Assembly: GCA_949825065.1 (NCBI GenBank)
Contig: OX463865.1
Coordinates: 19,639,115-19,703,114, forward strand
Source of the DNA: Odontocerum albicorne
Lineage: Eukaryota; Arthropoda; Insecta; Trichoptera; Odontoceridae
Reading direction: 5' to 3'
DNA length: 64,000 nucleotides
Shown here one piece after another: positions 1-10,009 of this stretch (within the stretch, counting starts at the first letter, position 1; every line of letters starts with the position of its first letter). The notes below the pieces were generated by a model. The model saw nothing but the letters and a program-made list of their open reading frames with translations. It was not told the origin of the DNA and ran no database searches. A program made the translations under genes and the position numbers.

Positions 1-96
1 ATGTTCCTCCCAAACAAAACGCCAATTTCATATGTAAGGACCTAATATAATAGAAACAAGAATATAAGAATACAGAGTAAGAAGCTGTTATCCTAC

Positions 97-335
97 CTGC
101 GGAATCTGCGTGGATTTGCCGCAGCCGGTCTCCCCCAAGACGACGAGGGTCTGGTGGCGCTCTAACAGCCAGAGCAGGTGATCCCTCCGGGCGCGGACGG
201 GCAGCCGAGCCCTCTGCGCGCCTACATCCAGGTGCCGGTTCCGATTGTACACTACACTGGGCCTCTCCGATCCGGAGGACCAGGCGTTGTCTGTGATTGG
301 CAGTGGCACGCGGGGCAGAATATCGTCACGATCAT
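97..335 (-). CDS. DHX35: Internal exon of a DHX35-like DEAH-box RNA helicase (partial gene)
   Basis: This exon encodes the start of the helicase core of a DEAH-box ATP-dependent RNA helicase. The reading ends with GETGCGKSTQIPQ, the Walker A (motif I) loop that binds ATP phosphates. Upstream, SVVYN, then QRARLP, then a hydrophobic helix (LLWLLERHQTLVVL) follow the order seen in DHX35 proteins, which associate with spliceosomes. The exon is bounded by a pyrimidine-rich acceptor ending ACAG just above 335 and by a CAG/GTAGGA donor at 97/96, so it is internal, with a split codon at its 5' end. It is clearly richer in G+C than its surroundings, as expected for constrained coding DNA. The 3' exons would lie left of position 1. 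The 5' exon was not found. The segment before SVVYN does not resemble the usual DHX35 N-terminus, so another DEAH helicase is possible. Confidence 0.65.
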
Positions 336-414
336 CTGTCCAAAGAACAGAAAAAAATACATTCGTAAATAAAATTAAGCTATCAACTAGTGTTTCTTAA
401 CCTTTCTGAACCGA

Positions 415-610
415 GACCCAGATTGGTGTAATAGTACATATTCATCCATCATATCATGTAGCTCATGACCGAGCTTCGTAACTCTCGTGATCGCCCTTGA
501 TGATTCATTTTCGTCCATCCTGCACTCGATAGTTCAAAGAGCATTTATTAGGGGAAGTCCTATTGCATCTCTCACTTGGTCAGTTCAACACATTAGGGTT
601 GTACCGCACA
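415..610 (-). mobile_element. LINE-C (RTE-like) fragment
   Basis: This stretch resembles 54075-54245 closely along its length (shared phrases around 'agctcatgac' and 'ttcaa..gc'). Those belong to the 3' part of a minus-strand RTE-like ORF whose clearest peptide in the window is RWTEQVRDATGLL near 19.3 kb. It is short and not open. Confidence 0.5.
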
Positions 611-1159
611 GGGTACAAATAGACTGTAGCGTAGGTACGTTGGTTGCTGCGCCGCGCTCGTAGAATCGAGGTAGCGAATTCCAAAGCGAAGATCCAGAAG
701 AAGGTAGCGGGGTGGAGAGATTCCTCTCAGGCAGGTCGAAGTAGCGGGTCTCAAAGTAAAACACAGTAGAATCAGTGGTTACTGAGAATATAATTTTTCG
801 CTAAACGGGGGCCCTCTATACTCGTATTAATGGTCAGTCGGTCATCACAAGCGCCCATTTCCCGCGAAATACAATAACTTTCGGGGTTTTGAGCGATGCT
901 TAAGCCGACCGGCCCGTGACCTACTCACGACGCTCCGCCCGCAAGTCCTTTATTTCCCTTGCGGTCGCGAACGCGATCGGAATCAAACAAACATACATAT
1001 TCACAAATATTTCAAATACAAAACCATAGAATTTACATATACAATGAATTTACATATACAAGTATAAGGGTTTACACCAGTTTCACGTACAGATCTACAC
1101 ATACAAGATATCAATGTCTATATCATTATACCACATACAACGGTGACCGCACACGTCTC
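611..1159. other. Unassigned spacer
   Basis: No coding exon recognised. The left part (610-960) is G+C richer than its surroundings, with imperfect direct repetition around 'gtagcg' words. It could be a decayed LTR, but I see no matching partner copy in the window. Confidence 0.4.
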
Positions 1160-1480
1160 ATACACGTCCGATACAAGGGTTCTTCCTCTTGTATGTCATC
1201 CTTTCACGATTCCATTGACCATAAGCCTATCCAAACTGTCTCCTTGGCAACAAGCAACGTGTCCAAAGAATCAGATGACTCCAATTAGGCATATTGTTGA
1301 CAATCTGTTGGTGATTATCAGTTAGTTCTTTGGGAGTTGAAGCATTAGTTCGCCTTGCTGTCCATGGAATTCTTTACACCCGTCTCCAAAACCATATTTC
1401 AAAATAATGTATTCTACAATTTTCACTAGCTGTCTGGGTTCATGTCCACGCTGTATATAAATATTGCTTGTGATGGTCAT
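1160..1480 (-). mobile_element. LINE-C (RTE-like) fragment
   Basis: Homologous in order and wording to 19310-19560 and 56555-56720: the series 'cttggcaac', 'gtccaaagaatc', 'gacaatctgt.ggtga' recurs in each. On the minus strand these are the C-terminal part of an RTE-type reverse transcriptase ORF. No open frame remains. Confidence 0.55.
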
Positions 1481-1674
1481 TTTGTCATGACAGAGATAGA
1501 ACTCATTCAAACAAGAAAATAAATTTTATATTTTAATAATACAAAATACATCTAAGTCAGTGCATCAAGGTGAACATCTGGCAAACACATATATCCCAAA
1601 AATCTCCGAGATCGTCTCGTCCCTCCCTTTCCCCACCCTTCACCGCCAGTTCTCAACCCGATTGTTAATCGTTT

Positions 1675-1815
1675 AGAAGCGTGTATCTCGGTACCAGTTC
1701 AAACAGAATTCAGTCTTGTTTGTGCTCCCCTGAAGATGAGGTGAAAGCCTTGAAACCGGTAGGGTTATACGAGTACCATCACAAAAAAGTGGAATAAACA
1801 GTGTTTGAAAAAACA
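1675..1815 (+). repeat. Penelope-like repeat copy with hammerhead-like core
   Basis: One copy of a family also seen at 30923-31165, 46265-46462 and 58736-58865. It contains CTGAAGA (1730-1736), a short stem, then GAAACCGGTA (from 1752) followed by GGG, which could pair with the CCC before CTGAAGA. CTGANGA plus GAAA is the hammerhead ribozyme core. Two extra bases at the base of helix II make activity doubtful here. Confidence 0.5.
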
Positions 1816-1849
1816 AATTACAAAATACATTCCTTAAATTGGTAAAAAC

Positions 1850-2262
1850 ATTAAATCTTGACAGCTAAAAAGAATGGAAAAAATGCTGCAGAAATGCATA
1901 CACCGAGAATACATGGAGTGACAATATATATGACAGAATAAGGAATGAAGTGATTAGGGATGAATGTGAACTTAAGGCTGATGTATTAAGTAAGATGAAT
2001 AAGAGGACTTTGAGATGGTCTGGGCATGTGGAATGAATGAATGAAGAAAGACTTATTACAGTGCAAATATGAGTGGATAGCGTGGTAGAGCAAGACCAAG
2101 GAAAGTATGGTTGTGTCGATAGAATATTTTGAAAGAAGGAAACGTAGAAAGTCAGAGAAACTATACAAATTGTATGGATGTAGAAGAGGCGAAGGATGTA
2201 TGTCGAGATAGAAGTCTGGCACTCTGTCCTTTCTGCCTACAATGACAGGAAGATGGCATGAT
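1850..2262 (+). mobile_element. LINE-A (RTE-like) 3' fragment
   Basis: Decayed C-terminal part of the most abundant LINE in the window. Better copies read YDRIRNEVIRDE, then WFGHVERMNEERLTKQIY, then GRGRPRKVWLDQVN, then CMDVEEAKDVC. Here the same order is visible but broken by stops and frameshifts. It runs to the edge of the mariner at 2271. Confidence 0.65.
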
Positions 2263-2270
2263 GGTATATA

Positions 2271-3203
2271 CTAGGTTAGTCAAAAAGTGTTGAAAGCGAC
2301 ATCTATGGAGCAGTAGAAAAACCAAAATTTTGGAAGATCATCGATCGACTGTGGATGTGATAGCTGACACCATAGGCATCTCACATGGAACAACATGGCA
2401 TATTTTGGCTGAAGTTTTGGGTTTCAAAAAACTGTGTGCACAATGGGTGCCGCATTTGCTAACAATGCAACAAAAACACGTTCGAATGCGACTTTTTGAG
2501 CAACATTTGGAGCAATTTCGAAAAGATAAAAAGGATTTTCTGCGTCGATTCATCACTATGGATGAGACTTGGGTCTACCACCATGATCCTGAATCAAAAC
2601 AAGAGGCTAAGGAGTGGTTTGAACCAGGCACTTTGGCTCCGAAGCGAGTTCGTGTCCAGAAATCGGCCAAGAAGGTGTTAGCGTCAGTTTTTTGGGATGC
2701 AAAAGGAATTTTATTGATAGATTATCTCCAAACTGGTAAGACAATCAACTCTGATTATTATTGTGACCTTTTGGACCAGTTGGATGAAAAAATTTATGAA
2801 AAAAGACCCGGTTCGCAGAAGAAAAAAATCATTTTTCATCAAGACAATACACCTGCTCACACAGCTCAAAAAACCATCGCGAAAATCAGTGAATTGGGGT
2901 ACGAATTGTTGCAGCATCCACCCTATTCGCCAGATTTAGCTCCCTCTGACTTCTGGCTGTTCTCACACCTCAAAAAATTCCTTCGTGGAAAGCATTTTTC
3001 ATCAAACGAAGAGGTTATAGCCGTCGTAGAGGAGTATTTTGCAGGCCTTCCAGAAAGTCACTTCCGTGATGGGACAACAAAGTTGGAAGATCGTTGGACC
3101 AAGTGTATTGATCTTATGGGAGACTATACTGAGCAATAAAAGTGATTTCCCCCCAAAAAAATGTATTTTCATTTCCGCTTTCAAAACGTTTTGACTAACC
3201 TAG
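2271..3203 (+). mobile_element. Mariner transposon, 933 bp, 5'-deleted ORF
   Basis: Ends are 28-bp inverted repeats starting CTAGGTTAGTCAAAA with two mismatches, flanked on both sides by the TA target duplication (2269-2270 and 3204-3205). Full-length mariners are near 1.3 kb, so about 350 bp is missing, all from the 5' coding part. The catalytic part is intact. Confidence 0.92.
2330..3139 (+). CDS. Mariner transposase, catalytic part without the N-terminal DNA-binding domain
   Basis: A 269-residue open frame for the C-terminal three quarters of a mariner transposase, the enzyme that cuts and joins the element's ends at TA sites. It keeps the remainder of the second helix-turn-helix, WVPHLLT, then the catalytic triad: D78 in MDETW, D172 in HQDN and D207 in LAPSD, with exactly 34 residues between the last two (D,D34D). 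The usual first ~75 residues, with the first HTH, are gone. No ATG starts the frame: it begins at TTG, and upstream in frame a TGA lies at 2291. It is therefore a deletion product that still looks recently open, with no internal stop. It might act only in trans or not at all. Confidence 0.85.
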   Translation: MEDHRSTVDVIADTIGISHGTTWHILAEVLGFKKLCAQWVPHLLTMQQKHVRMRLFEQHLEQFRKDKKDFLRRFITMDETWVYHHDPESKQEAKEWFEPGTLAPKRVRVQKSAKKVLASVFWDAKGILLIDYLQTGKTINSDYYCDLLDQLDEKIYEKRPGSQKKKIIFHQDNTPAHTAQKTIAKISELGYELLQHPPYSPDLAPSDFWLFSHLKKFLRGKHFSSNEEVIAVVEEYFAGLPESHFRDGTTKLEDRWTKCIDLMGDYTEQ

Positions 3204-3234
3204 TATATGTAGGTAATCTGTTAATAAAAGTGTG

Positions 3235-3340
3235 TTAAGTCTTCAGTTAGAAGACCCTTGAAAAACGTCTGCTCTCTAAAGGATCCTTGAAAAGAGTCTG
3301 TTTTTAAAGGGCGCTATTCAAATTGTCCTTTCATTATTAT
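3235..3340 (+). mobile_element. LINE 3'-end fragment
   Basis: The reverse complement of this stretch matches 38070-38135, including 'aaaggacaattt' and 'agagagcaaactctc', where it follows a LINE C-terminus. It ends exactly where the TTAA element begins. Confidence 0.45.
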
Positions 3341-3343
3341 TAA

Positions 3344-3514
3344 CCACTTGACAGTTTTGCCCGAATCTTGTTTCGACTTGGGAGTGTTGGGGCAAACGAC
3401 GCTCGAGAGAAACGCTCCCAAGTCGAAACAAGATTTGCCCGAACGAGGCTCGGGCTCGTCAGTATAAAAAAAAACTTCGTGCCCGAGTCACGCTCGGGCA
3501 AAACTGTCAAGTGG
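3344..3514. mobile_element. TTAA-flanked MITE (piggyBac-type), 171 bp
   Basis: Inverted ends CCACTTGACAGTTTTGCCCG lie between two TTAA copies (3340-3343 and 3515-3518), the piggyBac target. Inside is a second inverted pair of about 24 bp around 'tcgacttgggag', and further GCCCGAG/CTCGGGC hairpins, so the element can fold into several stems. No coding capacity. Confidence 0.8.
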
Positions 3515-3712
3515 TTAATAAAATGTCTTGAGATCAAAAGGGTTTTGAGAAAAAAATATAGCAATATTTAACGTTACCTGGTTTTAAAAACCTGGGGCGC
3601 CCCGCTGCCTGAGTCATCACACAATTGCACTGTAACAAAATAAAAAAATATAAAAATTAATTTTGCCATTTTATTGTTGAAGCATTGTCATCAGCAGACC
3701 ATCAGTTTAAAC

Positions 3713-4253
3713 AAAGAGTTCCCAAAGTGGTCGATATCGACCCCCTGATGTTGATTTGATTTTTCTAGGGGTCGATAGTTTTAATTAAAAAAATTGGGGG
3801 TCGACGACAGCAAAAATAGACCCCCTTACTACTGCTATTTGTTAGTTACTTCAAAATATCTATGATTCCAATAGGTACCTAATTAAGAATATTTGTACTT
3901 ATTTTGAATTTACATATTTATTTCATAAATGTCAAAAATTAAAATAAACTCTGCTCGTATTTTTTTGCTTTAATTTACGTCAGCGCAGATTTCAATATTA
4001 AATGTTGCACAAGATAATGCAATGCATAATCCGTAGTCCTTTTATCTTTTTCGATCCTTAATTACGAGTGATTAAAATGAAAAGTTTGATATCTAGCGAA
4101 ATATTTAATATCGAGTACTGTACAAACTTACAATATTAATTTGAGTGAGTAAAGTAATTGACAAGGGGGTCGGAAGTAAATGACTAGGTGGTCGACGGTT
4201 TTAAAAGTTTTTGGTAAAGGGGTCTGCGGCCGAAAAAAGTTTGGGAACTCTTG
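3713..4253. mobile_element. Non-autonomous hAT element, 541 bp
   Basis: Inverted ends AAGAGTTCCCAAA are flanked by a perfect 8-bp duplication GTTTAAAC (3705-3712 and 4254-4261), the hAT signature. Subterminal 'ggggtcga' words repeat in both orientations. No transposase frame is present. Confidence 0.85.
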
Positions 4254-4261
4254 GTTTAAAC

Positions 4262-4484
4262 TATTAAACTATACAGCCATAAACACTTTTTATGTCCTAT
4301 AAACTTGACAATGTAGGAGCGGTGTTACTGCAGAACCCCATTTTAATATATTTATTTTGCTGTTGAAACAGTTATTTCATAGTTGCTAATATTTGATGAA
4401 TTTACAATATAATCTTTATTTTTGGTTAATGTTTGTTTGTAGAGTAATATTTCAAATAAATCGATTTTTATTGCTGTAAAATGT
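4262..4484. other. AT-rich spacer
   Basis: No gene, repeat pairing or element end recognised. Confidence 0.4.
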
Positions 4485-4562
4485 CATGTCAGGCTTGTGT
4501 GTTAAGTAAGAAGCGCACGCTGAGATTGTTTGAGCATATGGAACGAATGATTGAATAAAGAC

Positions 4563-5655
4563 TAAGGCTAAGGCGACACCAAAGTGCTTCGCTAGGTGAT
4601 AAGCTAGGTGCTACATGACTAATATACTAGGTGACTTCATGCTTGGCCATACCAAAGTGCTTCGCACAAATTCATTTGACATTTGGGAACGGGTGAGTCA
4701 ACAAACGATGCCACTCTCAAAACTAACTAGAAAGATACTTCTCTCGGAGAATTTAAGTTTAAAATTTCCAACATCTCAAATTGGAACTTGTTGGGTGCAT
4801 AACATAGTGTTAATGTTATCTAGAAGTATGGAGTGGAATGTTTCAACTTCTCTACAAAGAATTGAGGAATAAAACTTCCTCCATCTTGTAAAATCACTCG
4901 GTGACACAAAACTGATCGCTAGGAGACTCACTAGGTGACTAAATCACGTAGCGTGGCTCCCTTTTATACACAGTTGTTGTTAAAACTTCCACCATCTTGT
5001 AAAATCACTCCGTGACACAATACTGTTCGGTAGGAGACTCACTAGGTGACTAATAGTCACGTAGCGTGACTCCCATTTATACACAGTTGTTATTAAAACT
5101 TCCGCCACCTTGTAAAATCACTCGGTGACACAATACTGTTCGCTAGGAAACTCACTAGGTGACTAAAAGTCACGTAGCGTGGCTCCCTTTTATACACAGC
5201 TGTTATTAAAATTTCCGCCATCTTGTAAAATCACTCGGTGACACAATACTGTTCGCTAGAAGACTCACTAGGTGACTAATAGTCACGTAGCGTGGCTCCC
5301 TTTTATACACGGTTGTTATTAAAACTTCCGCCATCTTGTAAAATCACTCGGTGACACAATACTTTTCGCTAGGAGACTCACTAGGTAACTAATAGTCACG
5401 TAGCGTGGCTCCCTTTTATACACAGCTGTCATTAAAACTTCGGCCATCTTGTAAAATAACTCGGTGACACAATAAAATTAACCAACACGTCAGTTCGCTA
5501 AGAGACTCACTAGGTGACTATTCGTCATGTAGCGTGACGCGAAGCGTGCAGTGTGGTCATTGCGATAGTATAGGGTGCGTTGGTTCGCTAGGATATGTCA
5601 TCTAGTTCGAAGCGTAGCTCTAAGCACCAAACTAGGCTCCTACTTATGTGGCCGA
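4563..5655. mobile_element. Non-autonomous DNA transposon with internal tandem array
   Basis: Both ends carry related inverted sequences (left 'aaggcgacaccaaagtgctt', right read back as 'aggcctcggccaca') and many copies of CTAGGTGA/TCACCTAG-type words inside. A shorter relative occupies 57284-57794. The flanks are LINE-A sequence on both sides (4485-4562 and from 5656), so it inserted into a LINE. The target duplication is uncertain. Confidence 0.6.
4867..5470. repeat. 113-114 bp tandem repeat, about 5 units
   Basis: The phrase 'aaaacttccgccatcttgta' recurs near 4867, 4980, 5094, 5206, 5319 and 5434. Each unit carries CACTCGGTGACAC and CTCACTAGGTGACTA, which look like multiplied subterminal transposase-binding words. 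It lies wholly inside the element above; the relative at 57.3 kb has not expanded it. Confidence 0.85.
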
Positions 5656-5698
5656 GGCCTAAGAAAAATATATAGTGCAAATATGAGTATAAAAGACG

Positions 5699-5950
<252 letters not shown>

Positions 5951-5954
5951 AGAA

Positions 5955-6484
5955 TTGAACCATCTGGTGCGGCTTTTAATAAAATGAGAAGCGTATTCTG
6001 GGATCATAATCTAAACTAGAAACTTCGACAACGGTTAGTCAAATGCTACGTTTGGTCAGTGTTATTGCATGGAGTGGAATCATGGACCCTCAAAGTTGGT
6101 AGTATGAACCGACTGGAAGCATTCGAAATGTGGATGCACCGGAGAATGCTACGGATACCCTAGACGGATATGGTCAGCAACACAAGGGTTCTTTAAAGAG
6201 CCAAAGTTGATAGAGAGTTGCTGACTAATATTAAAATCTAAAAGGTGTCCTACTTGGATCATGTACTTAGAGGAACAAAGTACAAATTAGTGCACCTGAT
6301 CATCCAAGGCAAAATAGAAGGCCGAAGAGGTGTTAACAGGAGGCAAATCTCCTGGCTCCACGGCAATATACGTGATTGGACTGGCATAAGGGGCGTTGGA
6401 GATCTTTTTCGGGCTGCCGGGGACAAAGATAAACTCTCAAGTGATATTCAACGTTGGGGGGACCTGACATGACACTGAGAAGAA
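5955..6484 (+). mobile_element. LINE-B (RTE-like) 3' end
   Basis: Broken C-terminus of an RTE-type ORF: RLEAFEMWMHRRMLRIPW, then VSYLDHVLRGTKYKL, then GRRGVNRRQISW, ending GDLT and a GAAGAAGAAG tail at 6476-6488. Stops interrupt the frame. Other copies are at 8303-8671, 22558-22821 and 42864-43161. Confidence 0.75.
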
Positions 6485-6485
6485 G

Positions 6486-6550
6486 AAGAAACAGTGTTTG
6501 AGAAAACAAATTACAATGTATTTAAACCTCCACAACGTTAATGCCTTAAA
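6486..6550 (+). repeat. Arm of the Penelope-like foldback repeat
   Basis: Matches the outer right arm of 46395-46460 ('aacagtgtttgag', 'aacctccacaacgttaatgcc'). LINE-B abuts it directly. Confidence 0.5.
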
Positions 6551-7300
6551 TATAAATAATAATTTTCAATGTTTCGAAATGTTATTAAAATTGGATTTTT
6601 TTACTACCCCAGTATATTCAACCCAGGATAATCGAGTCCACTGTATTTGAAAGTCTGACGAATTATCAATAAATTTTAAATCTCGTGGGGTTAAATGACA
6701 CTCATGGTAACCCTAATACGAATTGAACACAATCTTAAATAACTGACACAATAACAATCTTCTAAATTTAAGTCGAGGTCATTTATAATAGTAATAGGTT
6801 GCCATATACTTCAAACAGATTTATGGAACAGTCTTTAATTTGTTGTAAAAATATATTATGACATAGTCAGGTTGGTAACATGACAGAATTGTGTTACAAC
6901 TGAGATCATCTTAGCAGTGTTAGTCAAATTATGGTTCCCCCAGATCAGTGCTGATCTGTGAACAATCTGCAATTGGACCGCTTAACCTGTACACCGCGTT
7001 AAAAATCAAATTCCACTAATCCTGTGCGCGGCACAATTTCGGCATTTTTTAATTTCTAAGTTTAAACGCGTATTTTGTTTAGAACCACTGATATTTGATT
7101 ACACCACCAAGTAAACATGACATTCAAGTAATTTTCTGATAATAAATAATAGTCATTACTCTTAAGGAGACTCATTAAATAAAGGAGATAAACTAAACAT
7201 TACGTAAAATACACAAAGGAATGCTACAGATCAGATCACAGGCGTTTGTGCTTCCCGCGAGGAACACGTTAAAGAGAAAATTACAAAAGAAATAATGAGA
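6551..7300. other. Spacer without recognised genes
   Basis: AT-rich, no convincing exon, element end or tandem structure. Confidence 0.4.
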
Positions 7301-7567
7301 ATTACATACTGTCACGCAATTTCCCTATCAAGATGGAGCAGGGGACAGAACGTCGTGCTTGTCTATCACAACACACATTCTTAGCATCTTCCACATCCAT
7401 ACACTTTCTCACAGAACTACGATTTCTCTGACTTTCTACGGTTCCTTCTTTTAAAATATAATTCACTTGATCCAAACATACTTTCATTAGTCTTCCTCTC
7501 ACACGCCTTCCACTCACATTTGCACTATAAATCTGTTTTGTTAATATTTCCTTATTCATTCGTTCCA
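7301..7567 (-). mobile_element. LINE-A fragment
   Basis: Open on the minus strand for 88 residues: [40 protein letters not shown]. It is the C-terminal zone of LINE-A, interrupted on its right by a minisatellite made from the next segment of the same LINE. Confidence 0.7.
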
Positions 7568-8122
7568 CATCTAAATGTGCTCGCCTTCACCTTACTCAAA
7601 TGTGCTCGCCTTCCATCTAAATGTGCTCGCCTTCACCTTACTCAACACATCTAAATGTGCTCGCCTTCACCTTACTCAACACATCTAAATGTGCTCGCCT
7701 CGCCAAACCATCTAAATGTGCTCGCCTTCACCTTACTCAACACATCTAAATGTGCTCGCCTCGCCAAACCATCTAAATGTGCTCGCCTTCACCTTACTCA
7801 ACACATCTAAATGTGCTTGCCTCGCCAAACCATCTAAATGTGCTCGCCTTCTAAATGTGCTCGCCTTCCATCTAAATGTGCTCGCCTTCACCTTACTCAA
7901 CACATCTAAATGTGCTCGCCTTCACCTTACTCAACACATCTAAATGTGCTCGCCTCGCCAAACCATCTAGATGTGCTCGCCTTCATCTTACTCAAATGTG
8001 CTCGCCTTCTAAATGTGCTCGCCCTCCATCTAAATGTGCTCGCCTTCACCTTACTCAACACATCTAAATGTGCTCGCCTCGCCAAACCATCTAAATGTAC
8101 TCGCCTTCACCTTACTCAACGC
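7568..8122. repeat. LINE-A-derived minisatellite, 27/34-bp units
   Basis: Roughly 18-20 imperfect units of 'catctaaatgtgctcgcct' followed either by 'tcaccttactcaaca' (34 bp) or 'cgccaaac' (27 bp). The 34-bp unit aligns with the LINE-A minus-strand segment 'catctca.agtgctcttcttcatcttactcaaca' that encodes VLSKMKK. Ordinary LINE-A sequence flanks both sides. Confidence 0.9.
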
Positions 8123-8302
8123 ATCAACCTTAAGTTTACATTCATCTCTAGCCACTTCTTTCCACTCCATGCATTTTTTCAAACCATGCGTTTTTTGTCA
8201 AATTAAATTTTTTTAAAAGTGTTTGAATTCCACTGCACTGGGAAGAATAAATACATGGGGTGATATACGACAGAATACGAAATGAAATGATTATGGATGA
8301 AT
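8123..8302. mobile_element. LINE-A pieces
   Basis: First a minus-strand remnant continuing beyond the array, then from about 8225 a plus-strand LINE-A piece (tgatatacgacagaata). The plus-strand copy resumes at 8678 after the LINE-B insertion. Confidence 0.5.
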
Positions 8303-8671
8303 TAATTCTTCTTCTTCCTAGTGTCGTGTCAGGTCCCCCCAACGTTGACTATCACCTGAGAGAAGTTATCTTTGTCCCCGGCAGCCCGAAAAAGATCCCC
8401 AACGCTCCTTATACTAGTCCAATCACGTATATTGCGGAACCAGGAGATTTGCCTCCTGCCAACACCTCTTCGACCCTCAATTTGCCTTGGATGATCAGGT
8501 GCAGTAATTTGTACTTTGCTCCTCTAAGTACATGACCCAAATAGGACACCTTTCGGATTTTAATATTAGTCAGCAACTCTCTATCAACTTTGACTCTTTG
8601 AAGAACCCTCGTGTTGCTGACCATATCCGTCCAGGGTATCCATAGAATTCTCCGGTGCATCCACATTTAGA
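8303..8671 (-). mobile_element. LINE-B 3' end inserted into LINE-A
   Basis: Minus-strand reading WTDMVSNTRVLQRVKVDREL, then VSYLGHVLRGAKYKLLHL, ending in a GAAGAAG tail at the left. ATGAAT occurs at both borders (8297-8302, 8672-8677), and LINE-A sequence resumes in order afterwards. Confidence 0.75.
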
Positions 8672-8990
8672 ATGAATGTAAACTTAAAACTAAAGTGATG
8701 AGTAAGATGAAGTAGAGCGATATAAGCTGGTTTGAGAAAGAAAAGCGAATGAAGGAAGAAAGACTAACAAAACAAATATATAGTACAAATGTGAGTGGAA
8801 GCCGAGGAAGTCCAAATTAAAGTATGGTTGGATCAAGTGAATGATATTTCTGAAAAAGGAAATGTAGAAATTCAGAAAAATCAACGGGGTTGTATGTGAA
8901 AGAGGCGAAGGTAGTGTTGAAATAGTCAAGTCTAGCGCAATGTCCTCTTTACCTACCCCGACAGACAAATGGTACGATGGTGCGTATATC
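8672..8990 (+). mobile_element. LINE-A fragment (continuation)
   Basis: Follows LINE-A from the 'gatgaatgt' segment to its 3' end ('gtcctctttacctacccc'), with frameshifts. Confidence 0.6.
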
Positions 8991-9264
8991 TATGTACATT
9001 CACTGACTCATTTATGCTTGATTGAATCAAACAAGAGAGACAATTTTATTATACTATTGTTGGATGACGGAAAACATCAAGGTTTATGTTGTTATCTTTA
9101 ATAACGATTCGAAGAACTATTATGTTCTGTGGTTTTAGTTTATCCTGTATTTATTGTCGGTACAAGAAAAACGTACATATCATCGAGCCACTTCTCTTCC
9201 CTTGATGGTGATGATGAAATTAACAAAAATAAATAACTTTTTGGGAGCACTTATCAAAATTTAT
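8991..9264. other. Spacer
   Basis: No feature recognised. Confidence 0.4.
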
Positions 9265-9484
9265 TGTTATATGAACACTACACGCATACACTACATTACA
9301 ATAAAACTTGAACACTACACGCATACACTACGTTACAATAAAACTTGAACACTACACGCATACACTACATTACAATAAAACTTGAACACTACACACATAC
9401 ACTACATTACGATAAAACTTGAACACTACACACATACACTACATTACAATAAAACTTGAACACTACACACATACACTACACAAC
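9265..9484. repeat. 37-bp tandem repeat, about 6 units
   Basis: Unit 'cttgaacactacacgcatac' plus 'actacattacaataaaa'. Units differ by a few substitutions (cgc/cac). No link to a mobile element seen. Confidence 0.9.
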
Positions 9485-9689
9485 AACAAAGCCAATGTTA
9501 CTATCACATATCAGAAGGTCTACAAAGGTTTCTTTGTATTTCGTCTTCTTGTGGTAAGTTTTCTTACCAAATATATTTTTCTTAAAATATACAGATGTGG
9601 GGAAGCACCTAATCTAATGGCTACAGCCATTAACTCAATTTATGTATGTATATATTTAATTTGGAATATTTTAAAACTGTCAATAACAC

Positions 9690-10009
9690 AAACATACATA
9701 CCATCACACCATTTCCCTGTTGGGGTAGGCAGAAAGGAAAGAATGCCATACTTTCCTATCTCCACACACATCCTTAGCCTCTTCCACATCCTTACACCTT
9801 CTCATACTATTTCTCTGACTCTGTTTTCTTTTTTCAGAATATCATTCACTTGATCTAACCAAACTTCTTTGGTTTTCCTCTCACACGCCTTCTACTCACA
9901 TAAGCACTATATATATCTATTGTGCTAATCTTTCTTCATTCATTCGTTCCACATGCCCAAACCATCTCAACATGCTTCATCATCGTACTCAACACATCAG
10001 TCTTAAGTT
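9690..10009 (-). mobile_element. LINE-A fragment
   Basis: Reverse-oriented LINE-A 3' part, from the 3' end ('catcacaccatttccctgtt') through the YSANV and GHVERM zones to the VLSKM zone, where a long array begins. Confidence 0.65.

Noticed and set aside
2330..3139. Functional host-domesticated transposase
   Set aside because: It still lies between intact inverted ends and TA duplications and lacks an ATG; there is no sign of domestication.
3368..3571. Open frames on both strands at 3.34-3.57 kb
   Set aside because: They are translations of the palindromic TTAA MITE.
7716..8216. Overlapping Cys-rich repeat frames (CARL...NVLA)
   Set aside because: Products of the 27/34-bp minisatellite; the same peptide appears in several frames.
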